From: Polytrichum commune
Taxonomy: Eukaryota > Streptophyta > Polytrichopsida > Polytrichales > Polytrichaceae
Direction of reading: 5' to 3'
Length of the DNA stretch: 64,000 nt
NCBI GenBank assembly: GCA_950295325.1
Contig: OX485803.1
Coordinates: forward strand, 8,308,001-8,372,000
The notes below the pieces were generated by a model. It was given only the letters and a program-made list of their open reading frames with translations. It ran no database searches and had not been told where the DNA came from. Each line of letters opens with the position of its first letter. Within the stretch, counting starts at the first letter, position 1. Position numbers and translations under genes: made by a program. Shown piece by piece: positions 1-12,424 of the stretch.

Positions 1-1544
1 ATTTGATGTCCTTAACATATCATTAAACAATACAAATATTGGAAGAAGACGATGGATTGTTATATATTAGTTGTCCGAAATCCTTACATGCATAAACATA
101 CTATGAAGTCCCTATGAAGTATAATTTTGAATCATTGTAATATGTGTGATTAAATAAATGAAATCACTGAAATAAACAAGGATAGAGCCTTTTATTTTAT
201 TTTCAAATTTTAATTTGTTTTCGAGTGTGTATGTCATCATTTCGGATGCCCAATAGAAAACCCACAATTGACTCATAAGTTAGCCCCGCAAATTCGTGTT
301 GGGTTTACATAGGAACCTAATTGTATGCCCAAGGGTGAAGATTTCACACATTCACATAATTTTGATTTACATTATCTTCCTCTCATCATGTTACCAAGTG
401 AAATCCCCTTCCACTCTTTTCAAATTTTCCATAATAAAAAATGATTCAAACAATCTAAAAATTTAATGCTTTATTTTCAAATTGATTTTTTGGGTAAACA
501 AACAATCTATTTGAGGTTGTATGGCTTTTATACATGTAAATAGAAATATATGTACAATTTTTTTCTTCCTTTCAAAATAAGTTTTACGAGTGGATGACAA
601 ATGTATTAATTCAAGTGCTTGCTTGTCGTGTATCTTATGGTACAATTTGATTGTGTAAGGATGTGATCTATAGATAATGTGTTACAGGTTTTGTATGGAG
701 AGAACATGATCTTTGAGCCTTTGCAATCTCCCATCTTGGATCGTCCCATTGTTGAAACATCACTTAGAAGATACAAAACCATAACAATTTCCAGTGCGGC
801 TGCAAGCATGCCCGCAACCCTCACTAATTATGATATGCCAAGATCATAGTAACTTTTTATCTTCAATTCCTAAATCTCGACTGCTACATATTAAACTTCA
901 GTCCCTATTTATACGATTTCATGTGATGTGATGTTCATGTCACCAAGAGTTCTGATGCATAATCAAGCAGGTGGGAATCGATTTAGGGTGATGTTCCGTA
1001 GCACTTACAAAGGATGAGGGCATACTTTTGATTGCTAAGTACAACCCAATAATTTTTATTTTTAGTTATGATCACACCTAAATCAAGATCAGAGAACCAA
1101 AATTAGTTTATTGAAGTCAGCTGAGGATGAATATGCAACAAACTTATAGAGGGTATGTTTTTGTCACGTCCCCCATGATAGGTGTTGGGAAACGAATTTT
1201 TTAACACACTCAAGTGAAGGAGTATATGTTGTTGCTCTCAAACCTAGTTACCACCATATGTGCCTACTAGGCTCCACGGTTTTTTATAAATTAATTGTCA
1301 TATTTGGTGCAAAAGAGATCCAATAGTTTACCAACAAATGTTTTAATCTAATACATATCTAGATTTGACCTCCAAGGAGTATTCTAAAAAATTAAGTAAA
1401 AAATAATAATAATAATAATAATATGCTTGACATCATTGACCATTCTATACACTGGAGTTGAAAATTTGGAAATTTTTGCTCAATATACATGGATAGCACT
1501 CCTTATAGGTTGTATGAAGGTGGTTTTCAAATGGTTACTTTTTT
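1..1544. other. AT-rich spacer, no gene recognised
   Basis: No reading frame here resembles a known protein and no inverted-repeat element was found. The stretch has a short AAT microsatellite near 1402-1423. It is ordinary plant spacer as far as I can see. Confidence 0.5.
1402..1423. repeat. (AAT)n microsatellite
   Basis: About seven tandem AAT units in AT-rich spacer. Confidence 0.85.
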
Positions 1545-1925
1545 GAACTAGTTACTAGCCCATTTCTCTTAGGATATGGAAACACACAATTAGTACAAGA
1601 TGGTTTGCAAATCCAAAATGAGGTTATAGTCACTTCCCTCATGATTTTCGGAGCTCATATGAATATCTTAATTTGATATAAGAAACAAATAGTCTTGTTC
1701 TCATTATATGGTCATATCTCCTCCCATTATGTTGATAATTAAGTCTAGAAATAAATGGTTATCATGTTTTGATTACACAATTCAACGTCTTTTAAACAAA
1801 TGTCTTTTGGGTAACAGTTCTTGGAGCCACACCTAATCACACACAAGTATAGGTACCCTAACAAGAAAAGTAAGTGACCGAATACGGGTTGTCTACCTTA
1901 GAATGTGGTTGTTCATATGCAACGG
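1545..1925 (+). repeat. Dispersed repeat R1, copy a
   Basis: Member of the most abundant repeat family in the window. Shared blocks include ACACAATTAGTACAAGATGG, GAGCTCATATGAATATCTT, GGTTATCATGTTTTGATTAC and GTTCTTGGAGCCACA, in the same order as in the copies at 28.6, 40.3 and 41.9 kb. It is degraded, has no coding capacity, and its class (MITE, SINE or old LTR fragment) cannot be decided here. Confidence 0.65.
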
Positions 1926-2399
1926 AATGAGAGTGGCCACCATCCTCGTGGAAACGATTAAGTTAACGGAGGGACGTTGTCCGCCTCGGGATGTGGGGTG
2001 TTTCGTTATGACATGGATATGAGTGGCATGTGAAGCAAATGTACTAACAAAGTTACATCCTTCATACATAGATCAATGTTAAAGTACCATATGCCATTGC
2101 GGCCGAGCACACATCTCAACAACTCCAACCATAACATTTGTTTGGAACATTGAAATATCTTACCTTCGTCCATGCAAGTATGGTGCAAAACATGCCCCGA
2201 TCTTTCAATTTGGCCCTCCAACTTGGAGCATGTCCAACAACAACTCTCCAAAGAGCACGGCAATGCCGCGCCGGGACACACAAGAAAAAAAAAGTCTCGG
2301 GGTTGATAGTTACGGAGGTCCACATTCATTCATGTTTGTTGCATCTGGAGCCAATGTTTACATCAATTTGGAGGCAACCAAAAGACCGGGCCAATATCT
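1926..2399. other. Spacer, no gene recognised
   Basis: Several overlapping short frames exist on both strands, but none has a recognisable motif or a consistent coding signal. Confidence 0.4.
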
Positions 2400-2579
2400 A
2401 TTGCACTTGCGTGGGTGTATTATAAGGGCTTAGAGTTGTCATAATGTAAAAGGTAATGTATGAGGGGGATATTATGGGGAATAAGGACACCGTTTGCAAG
2501 GTGGTAATTGAGCATAGGTGTATGTGTTCCCCATAATGCACTCCCCCAAATGCATTACTGAACATCTAAGCCCAAGTGC
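2400..2579. mobile_element. Small hairpin MITE-like element
   Basis: Inverted arms: GGGCTTAGA with TAATGTATGAGGGGG and TATTATGGGGAA on the left (from 2426) mirror TTCCCCATAATGCACTCCCCC and TCTAAGCCC on the right (to 2573). The outer motif TGCACTTG/CAAGTGCA continues the symmetry, but on the left it is separated from GGGCTTAG by about 16 extra bases. No target duplication is clear. Probably an old non-autonomous DNA transposon. Confidence 0.55.
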
Positions 2580-3029
2580 AGATTCCAACAACTTTAATTG
2601 GTTGGGAAATGTTATGTCCAACCCAAAAATGTAGTATACGTGGAGTGCATTTCGCGAAATAAAGGTCCCTCATATCACAAAGGAAAGTTTGGTCTAGGTC
2701 TATACACTAGGTCACATGGCAAGGCTACCTCGGCCCACCATTATAGTTCTTGTATCAAATATAAACCATATGCCAATGTTACGCATTAGGTGTCACTATC
2801 CCATTGAATGTGTTGTCATGAGGACATGGACATCTCCAACCACATATGCGGTTTAAGATTCTATGTGGGCCCATTCCCAATGGCAGCCACCCCCAAAATT
2901 ACATATCTATAATCTATGAGAAGGGGGGGAGGGGGAGGAGGGGTGTTGTTAAGGCATGCTCGTGGGTTTCCTTTTACTTGATTCGAATGTCACAAATATT
3001 TGGAGTCTTAATATATTCAAAACTCAACA
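2580..3029. other. Spacer, no gene recognised
   Basis: Nothing supported apart from a purine-rich patch near 2921-2942. Confidence 0.4.
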
Positions 3030-3440
3030 TCTTTAAGGTCGAGGCATCCATAGTCGACCAAGGCCAATCAACCGCTCACTGGGGTCATGTAATGCCCACG
3101 TGAATGAGATTTATTTTCTAAGGCGAACAAAGTTAAGGTTTATGTGGTGATGGCTTGTGATTGATTACCCTCATTAGAGTTTTGACAACTATTATAGCCA
3201 AGCATTAGGATTTGGATGAGCGGTTATGGGTTAACCTATAAATCAGCTATGTGTTACCCTAACTTTCACGCTTTGAAATTTGTAGCAATTTCCATAGTCA
3301 TGGGAAAAACTAGAAAAAAATTTATTTCGTTCTCCTTAATATTTGTTTCTCTTCGCAAGAAAAACAATTCCCTGCTATTAGTCCTCCTAAACAAATGCAA
3401 ACTCTCATATCTTACTGATTATGGATGCCTTGCCCTTAAG
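3030..3440 (+). repeat. Dispersed repeat R2, copy a
   Basis: About 410 bp shared with 52690-53075 and 53165-53560. Matching blocks include GAGGCATCCATAGTCGACCA, TGTGATTGATTACCCTCATT, GATGAGCGGTTATGGGTTAA and AAATTTGTAGCAATTTCCAT. It holds an 80-residue open frame (3216-3458, beginning MSGYGLTY) that is also open, longer and similar in copy c but broken in copy b. No known domain is visible, and the shared frame may simply reflect shared ancestry of the repeat. Confidence 0.7.
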
Positions 3441-4562
3441 TCGATGGTGCAAGCATAGTGAAGTGGACCAAAAAAATGCTCTAATATACAAAACCCATAA
3501 TTATTTTGGTCAAATGCCCAAATGTAGTAGTAAAATGTTGTTTATATTGAATTCCTTATCCATAGTGCCCTCTATTGTTGTGTGGAGATTCTAGAAAATA
3601 AAGCATGGAGATGAGATCTTCAAAATGTATTATTAAAAGTAAATCAAAATGCTAAATGCTAAATTTGGTTTGGACGTGAATTTCAATACCTTAAATGTTT
3701 TGGGCTTGGAATTTTTTTCCCTTGGATTCATCATAAACTTGAGGACATCATCATCAATAATTGTATAATGTTGTTAATTTGATGTAATTTTATCACATTA
3801 ATAATTTAAGATAATTACTTGTTCAACATCACATACTTGTACATCATTTGTAGCGTCTTCTTAAATATGTGTACATATTTTGAATTACTCTTGATCAACA
3901 TAAATTACTTGGCTTTGTATATTGATATGTTTCTTATATTTTAAAAATCATAGAATCCAAATAAGTGTATAGTTTTGAATCACTTGAACCTTTGCAAGGT
4001 TCAAAAGCTATCAACTTTGTTGTGCTTTCACATTGATGAGGTTAATAGATAGATGTCATGGCCAAATTTGGTGGGTGCAAGGGAAAGCCTAGGGTGGAAG
4101 GTAGTGGACATTTATAATTTGGTGAAAAAATGATGTGCAAATTTGAGGAGGATTGTCCTTCCCACCCTAGACAATGATTATTATTGAATAGTAAACAAAG
4201 TGCTCAAATCATATACATCAATTACATGATGATAACCAAGAGATATCTTGATCAATAAATATATGTCATATTAGTTTTATATATATATGGGGTGCATTTT
4301 GGGAGAGGATAAGTAGAGGCATATTCTCGTGTGTAAGGTTGAAGGCTTTAAAAAATGTGTTAAAATGTTAATGCTTGAGGCTTTGATTTATTAAGGCTAC
4401 CCGTTATATTGGACATTTGGAGATTCTTAGGTCCATGGAATACCCGTTTAGTGGAATGTTGTATTTTATTGAGTTTGGTTGTGTGGTGTGGAGGTTGTTG
4501 GGAAGTATGGCAAGGTCATTTGCATATGTGCTTTGGATTCACATGGAGGGGGTCACTCATCA
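3441..4562. other. AT-rich spacer, no gene recognised
   Basis: No supported gene or element. Low-complexity AT-rich DNA with a short TA tract near 4277-4290. Confidence 0.45.
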
Positions 4563-4750
4563 CGGAGAAATTTGGGCATAATCGGTTGAAATCGTAGTGT
4601 TTCCAAGTCCAACCGGTTACATGTTAACATCCTTCAATATTTCTATATTAATTTGATGTATATTTCATAAATTCCTCTAAAGTGATCAATAATTCTCTTG
4701 AAGTCTTGAACTTCAACCGGTTCATCTGTAACTAACTGCCGGTAATCCCC
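4563..4750 (-). mobile_element. MITE family D, copy 1
   Basis: One of six ~200-bp copies in the window (others near 18.7, 39.1, 49.6, 53.9 and 57.0 kb). Read on the minus strand it has the family order GTAAC...GAACCGGTTGA, ACTTCAAGACTTC, GAGGAATTTATG, TATAC, then CTTGGAAACACTA and TTTGGGC...TCTCC. The ends carry a short GGAGA/TCTCC-type inverted repeat. It is non-coding. Confidence 0.7.
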
Positions 4751-4923
4751 AATCATTGGAGGGGGGTCAAGGAATATAATTAAGAGGTATGGGCCATGGT
4801 TGGTCACCAATTTTACTTAGTACGTGGTATGAAGAGTCCACACCCCAAGAATGTGGGCTTAATGTGTCTTTGTAAATGGTTCTTGAATGGGTAGAGTGGG
4901 GGTTGAAGGAGATTGTGGAGTTA

Positions 4924-5412
4924 CAGTAATCTCCCGCTTAAGTACGCATCCTGGTTAAGTGCGTAATTTTTTTGAAAAAATTGAGGGTTGATACTTTATT
5001 GTTTGAACATGCCATACAAAGTCATTTGCCGTGAATGCATGATTTTTTTACACTTGACATTCAATGTCAGTTTGTTGACGTTTTGTTGAAACTTCTCAAA
5101 CGATCGTCGCAGTTCATCGTACATATGTCCAGCTTCCGTTTGAACACCGGAGCAAAGCAATTGGTCGTCGATGTTAAGGACAATGTTGTGTAGAGCTCCA
5201 AAGCCTTTGAAGTCGGTGGCATTTTCAGATTCAACAAATGTTTCGATAGGCTGGATTTCGGTCAAGCGGGTTGCCTAAAGTTTCATCCGTTTCCCATTGC
5301 AATTCATTGAATCAAAGGGTTTAAAAAGCAATATGAGTAAAGTATGCACCTACCAACTAAGTGCGCACCAACGGCTTTGGTTCAAAGTGCGTACTTAAGC
5401 GGGAGATTACTG
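4924..5412 (-). mobile_element. pogo/Tigger-type (Tc1/mariner) DNA transposon remnant
   Basis: Perfect 25-bp terminal inverted repeats begin CAGTAATCTCCCGCTTAAG at 4924 and are mirrored up to 5412. A TA duplication lies on each side (4922-4923 and 5413-5414). CAGT-starting ends with a TA target site are typical of the pogo branch of Tc1/mariner, including plant Lemi/Emigrant. Degenerate TAAGTGCG motifs repeat just inside both ends. The 489-bp length is far too short for a full transposase, so this is an internally deleted copy that keeps a minus-strand coding tail. Family assignment is from ends, target site and tail, not from a search. Confidence 0.82.
4996..5265 (-). pseudogene. C-terminal fragment of a pogo-like transposase
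   Basis: An open frame of about 89 residues lies wholly inside the pogo-type element. It opens at a TTG rather than ATG and a TAG stop lies a few codons upstream, so it is a fragment and not a gene start. A central stretch rich in D, E, L and K (YDELRRSFEKFQQ) could be helical. The last residues, RQMTLYGMFKQ, resemble the Q-x-T/K-hydrophobic tails that end many Tigger/CENP-B-type transposases. The helix-turn-helix DNA-binding part and DDD catalytic core are absent, so it cannot be active. The position inside matching terminal repeats is the strongest support; sequence similarity alone is weak. Confidence 0.5.
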
Positions 5413-5414
5413 TA

Positions 5415-8400
5415 TGAGAGCTTGTGTATTGTGAGAGGAGGCGTTGCTATCTTTGTTGATGCGACACTTGAGACTCACATGCACCAAGACATGGAAAATA
5501 TAAGGGGTATTCCACCACCCTTAAACCCTCCCTGGCATGCTTGATTTGAGCATCAATGTGCTTGATTATTTGTGTTGAATATGTAAGCACAATTCTAGTT
5601 TTGCATCCATTGTTGTTGCATGAGTGCCTCCAACATTTGATTTGGTTGTGGTTTGTGACAAGTGCCTTTTTTTTAATGTTCAAGTGCTCAGAAAGACCCT
5701 CTCAATTTTGTTGCATGTATGTTGAACTTAAACATGGCATCTATGATTTAAGCACTCATGTAATCCAATATTGTCACAATATGTGTCCCTTTTGATGCAT
5801 GTTTGCAATGGCCCGGCTTGGATATACCACTTAAATGTAGTTGCGTGGATTAAGATGAGCAAGACCGCGTACCTTGGGAATTCATTCGTTGTTTCGTAAG
5901 CGGGAGAAGATGCTTCATGTGGTGATGCATTGTGTTCTTGAGATTGATGCAATTGAATTCATGAGATAAGCACATCATGTACTAAAGAGATTGGTTGTGG
6001 AATTCATGAAGAGGCTTGCAAGATCTTGTTGGGCACGTGAAACGAAAGTGTTGAGGAAAGTCTTTTTTTAGGGGTGGGGATGGGGATAGCTACTTCTTGG
6101 TTTTTCCATGGAGGGAAATGCCAAATGACTACCCAAAAGGGGATGAGATCACCATATTTTAGATGACTAAACATGTATATGGTTGAATATGTGTGTGTTC
6201 ATCCACAATGTACATTCATAAGGATGTAAGTGGCTTCTTCACTTCAAAATTGATAGCCGTTAGAGTTGCCCTGAAGGTTTGTGGGGGGGAAAAATCACAC
6301 ATGTCTAGCAAATGACATGCAACATTGCTCCGTTTAAAACAAAAAGTTGTATTCTTGCATTATCATAATGACATTATAAGTGGTCGTACCCATGGTTGGT
6401 CAAGTCATGAACATAATTTTTGTTTTGTGCCACATCAACTTTGTGACAAGTTTCAATTGACTGCATTATAACTTTTCATTTCAAAATGAATTAACATATA
6501 CATGTTAAGACCTACTTTTGGGTGCAACATGAAACAACTTTTCTCTTGAAACAAACACTTATAGTATTACTCTAAGGGATAATATGGCAACTCATTGGAT
6601 TGGATAACTGTGGAAAAAAATCAATGCTCAACACCCTCTCCACACTAACTACTTTATGCACATTTGTATAACCTTTTAAGAATATCACATACATGCTCTT
6701 TAAAAACTTGACACAAGTTGAAGCTTTAGTCAGCTCAATCTCATTCTTATGGCATTGGAATTATACAAGATTTTCTAATTGAATCGATTTTTTTCATGGA
6801 ATTTATTACACATCAAAACAGGGAAAATCTCATGTAAGTAATTAGCATAGGTTTGTATACCTCAAAAAAATGTCAAGATTGCCATGTTATTATAGTTATA
6901 CACCCATATTCGTTACGTACATGTTACAATGTTCTTTTTTGAAATGTTTTTTCATCCAAAAAGTAGCATTGTCTTGGGGGAAAAGAGGGGTAAAGCATAT
7001 CAAGGTGAAGTGGGTGAACTTGTAGGGATTCACTTTCAAGCGTACACAAACTATGAATTCTAGTCACTTATTGAGGTTGATGCACTTAATTTCATTAAAG
7101 TTTTCATATTAGGTAACACTACCATCAACATGTGAGTTCTAGAGCACTAGTCCAATGCAATAGATTTGCAATTCCCTCCCCCCCAAAAAAAAGAAAAGGA
7201 AAAAGTCAAGAAAAGAAGTTTGTGTAGATCTTGCGCTCTAGGACTTGTATATTGATAGTGTGATAGTTGTAGACATACAAGCAATGGTCTTCAATGGCCA
7301 CGGTGGGGCACATGAAATGGGTAGTAGTCAAGCAAATGCTAAGCATCGTTTTTTTGTTTTTTTTTCCATAACATCATTTAGGGAGCCCACATGGTTGTGG
7401 GCCCCATTAAATTGAATAGACGTGCTCAAAATAACATGCTCAATGCTTGGATTGTGTTTGATTTCAATTTGGATTTGAGAGCATAGTTTGAGTGTGAGTG
7501 TTGGTAGCAAGAGAACATGTCATGCAAGTTGATAATGTTACGTCCATCTAAACAAGTAACTCACAATTTTATTTTATTATTTATCTACACCTAACCACAC
7601 GACACTCAAATGTGGGTGTGCGTTTACAATGAGTAACCAAATTTGACCGAGTTACCTAAGAAGTAAAACCTACTTTCCATCCTTCCCTCTCCTCTTCATC
7701 CTTTAACATATCTTCCTCACTCCCTCTCTCTATCCACACCTTCCTACCTTACCCATTCCTCGGAGTTTCCTTTGCATTGCTAAGATTCATGATTATGATT
7801 GGTTTATTTGGGGGGATAGGAACATTGATTGACACATGTGAATGATAGGCGAATACAAAATCTAACTTCATGTCCAAAGAAACGTAAATGAAGAGCCCTC
7901 TCCATATGTGTGAGATATATACTTCCACCTTTCAAATTAAGGCTCTTAACCTTCGGAGAAGTTAACATGCCAAGAAGGAAATCAAAAATATTAATAAAAG
8001 AATCAACTTGACATGCACCTTATTATTGAACTTACATGATTCTGCACTAACTTATGGCATAACCCCTTATTAAGGTCATTCATTCGAATTCTTGGGCTAA
8101 ACTCTAGAAGGGCACTTACAGAGAGGTCTATCATAATTTGACACTTTGAAATCGTTAAAGTTTCATCCTTTTCAAGAAACAAACTTGTCAAAGGCCCTTA
8201 CATAATACGATTTTTGTGCAAATTCATGTTTAGTTATATACTTCCGACTTAGCTCGATTGGCAACATATTTGACTTAGGAAAGCACAAATCCACTACGTG
8301 CAGGGCAAGCCTCAAGAGTCTCTCTTGAAAGATCTTATGTTGTAGGATATTTCCCAAAGTTTCTCCATCTTCATGCTTATTATCACGAGGCATGTGTCCA

Positions 8401-8570
8401 AACTGGTGACCATTCTATGTTGCTCCTGGAGAGATCCATCGTGACATTCTAAAACAAACAAAACCCACTCCTCCTACTATAACTACTACAACATACATAC
8501 GTACGTCCATCCTAGAAGATTCCCACCACTATTGAGCCACTACCACGACCTAATTAAAACCGCCTTCGAA
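5415..8570. other. Long AT-rich spacer, no gene recognised
   Basis: Short frames occur on both strands but none shows a domain, a repeated composition or splice-consistent structure that I can defend. No internal inverted-repeat element was found here. Confidence 0.4.
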
Positions 8571-9680
8571 CCACTCGTCGTCGTTTATTGACGAAACATC
8601 ATGGTGGTGGTGGGGGGGAGCCCCCCCCCCCCCTCCCAACGACACTATTGACCGCTATCCTAGTGCCCGCCAATCCGAAGCCCCACCCGCCCACCCACTA
8701 GTTTACTCGCTGCCCGCCCGGTGGGCCAATCGAATAATCGGGATGCCCGGGCCACGGAAGCACCGGTGGAGATTCGCGAGGGGGGGGGGGGGGTTGGCGC
8801 AACCCGCCCCGGGCATGACAATTTTGGATGTCGTTCCCAAGCCAAGTCGGGCAACAAGTGGACAAACTAGCATGCGAACTTCAACTACACGAGGCGACGT
8901 TGTGGTTGGTGGAGCAACTCCACATTAACTAGCTTGCGTTAATAAGTTTATTTTGGCTATTGCTCCGACTCTGCCTATGTCTTGAACCGCGAACTCCTTT
9001 GGTTGGACCCGGGGCCTCCACCCCTCCGCCCCCACACGCGCCGAGCCGAGGCCCCGGCCCCGGCCCGGCGAGGGGGTCACCCGACTCCACCCGACCCGAC
9101 CCGACCCGAACTTGGAAAAAGCTCGTTTGTTTGATTACTTGTTTGTTTGCTTGTTTAAACATGAGGCCGCTACTAGCTAGCCCCACATTGATGTATAAGC
9201 ATATAGCTAGTGTATTAGCTCCAAGCCACCCGGGTGTTCCGGTGCCCTTTGGTGTGATACTTATGATTCAATCCCCAACCCTCCTCCGAGCTTGGAAAGT
9301 GGGTTTGGGGGGGGGGGGGGGGGCACCACCCGCCCGTACGCATATGATGAGCCACAACGAATTATTTTTTGGGGCACTTGACCGCTTCGTCCGCACACAT
9401 ACACGGGAGTGAGTGAGTGAGTGAGTGAGCCTATCATTCATCCGGCCCGAGGTTTGTGGCGGCTAATCGGAGTTGTCGCTTCGGGTCCCATTCGACGGAT
9501 TCGGAGCCGACGGTGTGTTTGTTTTGTTTGGACACGCTTGTGGGGTTTGGTGGGTGGGTGGGTGGGTGGGTGTGGGTGGGGTCTATTGGTAGTTCCTCTT
9601 CCCACTATGGGGCTTGGGAATCTACCGCCTCCGTGGATTTTGGCACCACCACGTGTGTAGTGGAAGAGAACTAGGTGGTG
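8571..9680. other. GC-rich, CpG-rich island with long G/C runs
   Basis: Base composition shifts sharply from AT-rich spacer. It holds C13 (8621-8633), G14 (8780-8793), G17 (9307-9323), CCGAC tandem units near 9090, (GAGT)n near 9410-9430 and (GTGG)n near 9547-9575. A short inverted pair TGCCCGGG/CCCGGGCA flanks the G14 run. Open frames here are long only because GC-rich DNA has few stops; none resembles a protein. It may be a promoter-like CpG island, a decayed GC-rich exon or an insertion. Confidence 0.5.
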
Positions 9681-12424
9681 AGATCGTATGATCTCGGTAC
9701 CACACTAAATGTTGTGTTGAGTGTCGCTACATGGTATGTTATGTCATTGTGGTAACTTTTTCTAGTGACACTTCATGTGAATACGTTTACGAGTGTTGTC
9801 ATCCCAACTCACGTTTAGTTTATAGATTCTACATCCTAAACATTCGCATGGATGATTTAGATTTGAATGAGAAATCACTTAGCAAGTGACCACAATTACA
9901 ACATTGTGAATCTGTAGTGCCTGAAAAAGTTATTGGAGTTTCAAGTAAAGTTGCTTATGTTCGATGATGTCCACACAACCGATTTGACATTTGTTGGTGA
10001 AATATGAGATTCATGGTAAATAGCTATAGCATTGCATAATTACAGATAGTAAGTGACACTAAATACAACATCTAGTGTAGTATTCATGACTTCACACTTT
10101 CCCTGCAGAGTGTGCCTATCATTCATCCATCCGAATATTCTTGAGTTTTATGGCCATTTTTATTTGATTTGGAGCCTCTGACACTAATTTTGGTGTCGGT
10201 CGAGTTTTGGGAAATAAATTGTGGATGTTGATGGATAACAACTTGTTTCATGGGTGATGTTTCATAACACCTACCAAGGGGGAGGGTGAAAATGTTTTAC
10301 TGTGTAGAGCCCAAATATTGTCTAGGTAAAGAAACACCTACATCGGGGTCAAAGATCCCAAATTAGTCTTTTGAGGTTAAAATAGGATCAACCAACAACA
10401 AACGTACATGGGAGCATGTTTTTACCTCACCCCCACCCCCCATGGTAGGTGCTAGGAAACGAAATCCTTGGGGAGCTCCGTAATTATTTGAAATTTGAAG
10501 AGCATAATCAACCAATGACCATGACATTTAATAAGTGGTATGAACGCTAAAAGTGAGGCTAGAGTACTTGGGGTTAGAACTTATTAGACCATTTGTATAT
10601 TCCTTGGACAATCTTGACCATTGAAACTAAAATGAAAAACTTAATGGTAGTAATACTTCTTATGTTAAGTAGTAGTTGCATGGCTTCCTTCTTCTTATTT
10701 AATGTATTGCTTCTTTTTGAAAATATCTTAGAATTTCCATGTTGTAAGAGAGAGAGAGAGTTGTCATTTTTCAAAGCTTTTCAAACTCAAAGCTTGATCT
10801 ACGTCTTTTCTAAGGCCTTTTCCTTTTTAGTCTTCATCAAAATGAAGAAAGGGTGGGTGGGTGGGATTTTCTTTCGTCACAAGTCTATTGCCTCCCTAAA
10901 CATAGCATCCAATATTGTAACTATATATTTAGTGCTATGTTTTACATCATAGTAAGTTGATTGAACTTTCAACTAGGTATACGTATGCTTATCAAAGTAG
11001 TTAGATACTCCACTATGTTTCTTTGCTTTCAAATCAAAGTTTAATAGCATGGGTTGTCATAAAGGCATAAAGTACTAAAATGCTATGATATATGTTATGG
11101 TGACAAATATCCATCACATATGGCAACTGAGTTCAAAATATAGTCTAATATATGACTACATTGTGCCCAATGATTATTGTTGCGACCAAGTACTAAAGCA
11201 AAGATGTGATATGTAGACTTACGTACCTCACTTGTATGTAATCTCAATGTCTCAACTACTTTCTAGGATTTGTGTATACATCAAGATACTAATTCAAAGT
11301 AACATAACAACTTTTACAAGTGCAATATTTCAAGAGTGAAAGAGCATCCAAACATGAGTAATGCACTATTGTTGGTGTTGAAAATGTGAAAAACTAGCCT
11401 CACGTGCACCTGTGCCATCCAAACATACATTTGTGTGTTAGAAAGGCGTGTGTTAGGTGTCTTCAACTAAGCTTAGTTGCAATGCATGTCACACATTTAC
11501 CTCACCTATCAAGTGCATTGAATGTTTGCAAACACTTATACTCAATACAAAACATTGGGTATACAAACCTGCTCTTTTGCCACATTGTGTAACTTTCTTG
11601 AACAATAACAACCTTGCATACACCAAACACCATGTGGTTCCACACTTATCGCGTATCTACTTAGCCTTATTGAACATTCTAACCTAAGTGCTTCCTCCTC
11701 CAAGTGTGTAAAAGAGTCTTCACATGGAAGAGTCTAGGGTTGAAGTATTGGTTTAGTAAGGTATAGTGGCCGCTTTAGGTCACTGAAACCCTAAATCGTG
11801 GAACATGGTAGCTTCCTTAATCATAGTTAGTTAACTCATGGTCAAGTATAGGGTAATGTTCTAACTTTGGTGTAAAACCTTCTAAGTATTACATGCTTTG
11901 TAGAAGGTTTTAATCAACTTGTCAAGAGTATCACATTTTATTATTCATATAGTTAGAAGGCAAATAGAGAGAGAGAGATTCATCCTTTATCATAGTTGCA
12001 ACTCATATATGAACCCAAAATGAGTTTGCTATACAATTTTAAGAGGCAAGATTGCACCACTTCTTTGATGACTAAAATCAGCAACAATCCCCAACATAGG
12101 GTCTTTGCTCATTGGACTCATCAAAATTGGGCCAAAACTCTTGTGTCACCTCCCTCCTCCTTAATTACCTAGCATTGTACTTTAAGGAAGTTGGTGAAAG
12201 GGATGAGATTTTTTTTCAAATTCAAGATGTAGGTTTTCCCCTTTTATGAATGCAAATATCGACGAGTTGGTGAAGATTTGGTGAAAATTTTACACTGTCA
12301 TTCTTGTACTTTGAGTCGGTTTGTCTAACATTTGCAATCAAACGACCCTCAAAGTTGTTGGTATAGTTACCTTCAGATTTTTCCATAAGCATGGAAGTCA
12401 AAATTTACTTGATCCAAGAAAGAA
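9681..12424. other. AT-rich spacer with one MITE-end remnant
   Basis: No gene recognised. At about 10040-10080 there is a right terminus of the M family (AAGTGACACTAAATACAAC followed by AGTGTAG), whose left part I could not find. Confidence 0.45.
10040..10080. repeat. MITE family M, right-end remnant
   Basis: Carries GATAGTAAGTGACACTAAAT then CTAGTGTAG, the same terminal block as at 43.98, 45.27 and 45.79 kb. No matching left end nearby. Confidence 0.5.

Noticed and set aside
8960..9412. 150-codon open frame in the GC-rich island
   Set aside because: GC-rich DNA has few stops, the product is mostly Pro/Gly low complexity with a poly-Gly run from a G17 tract, and antisense frames are open over the same DNA.
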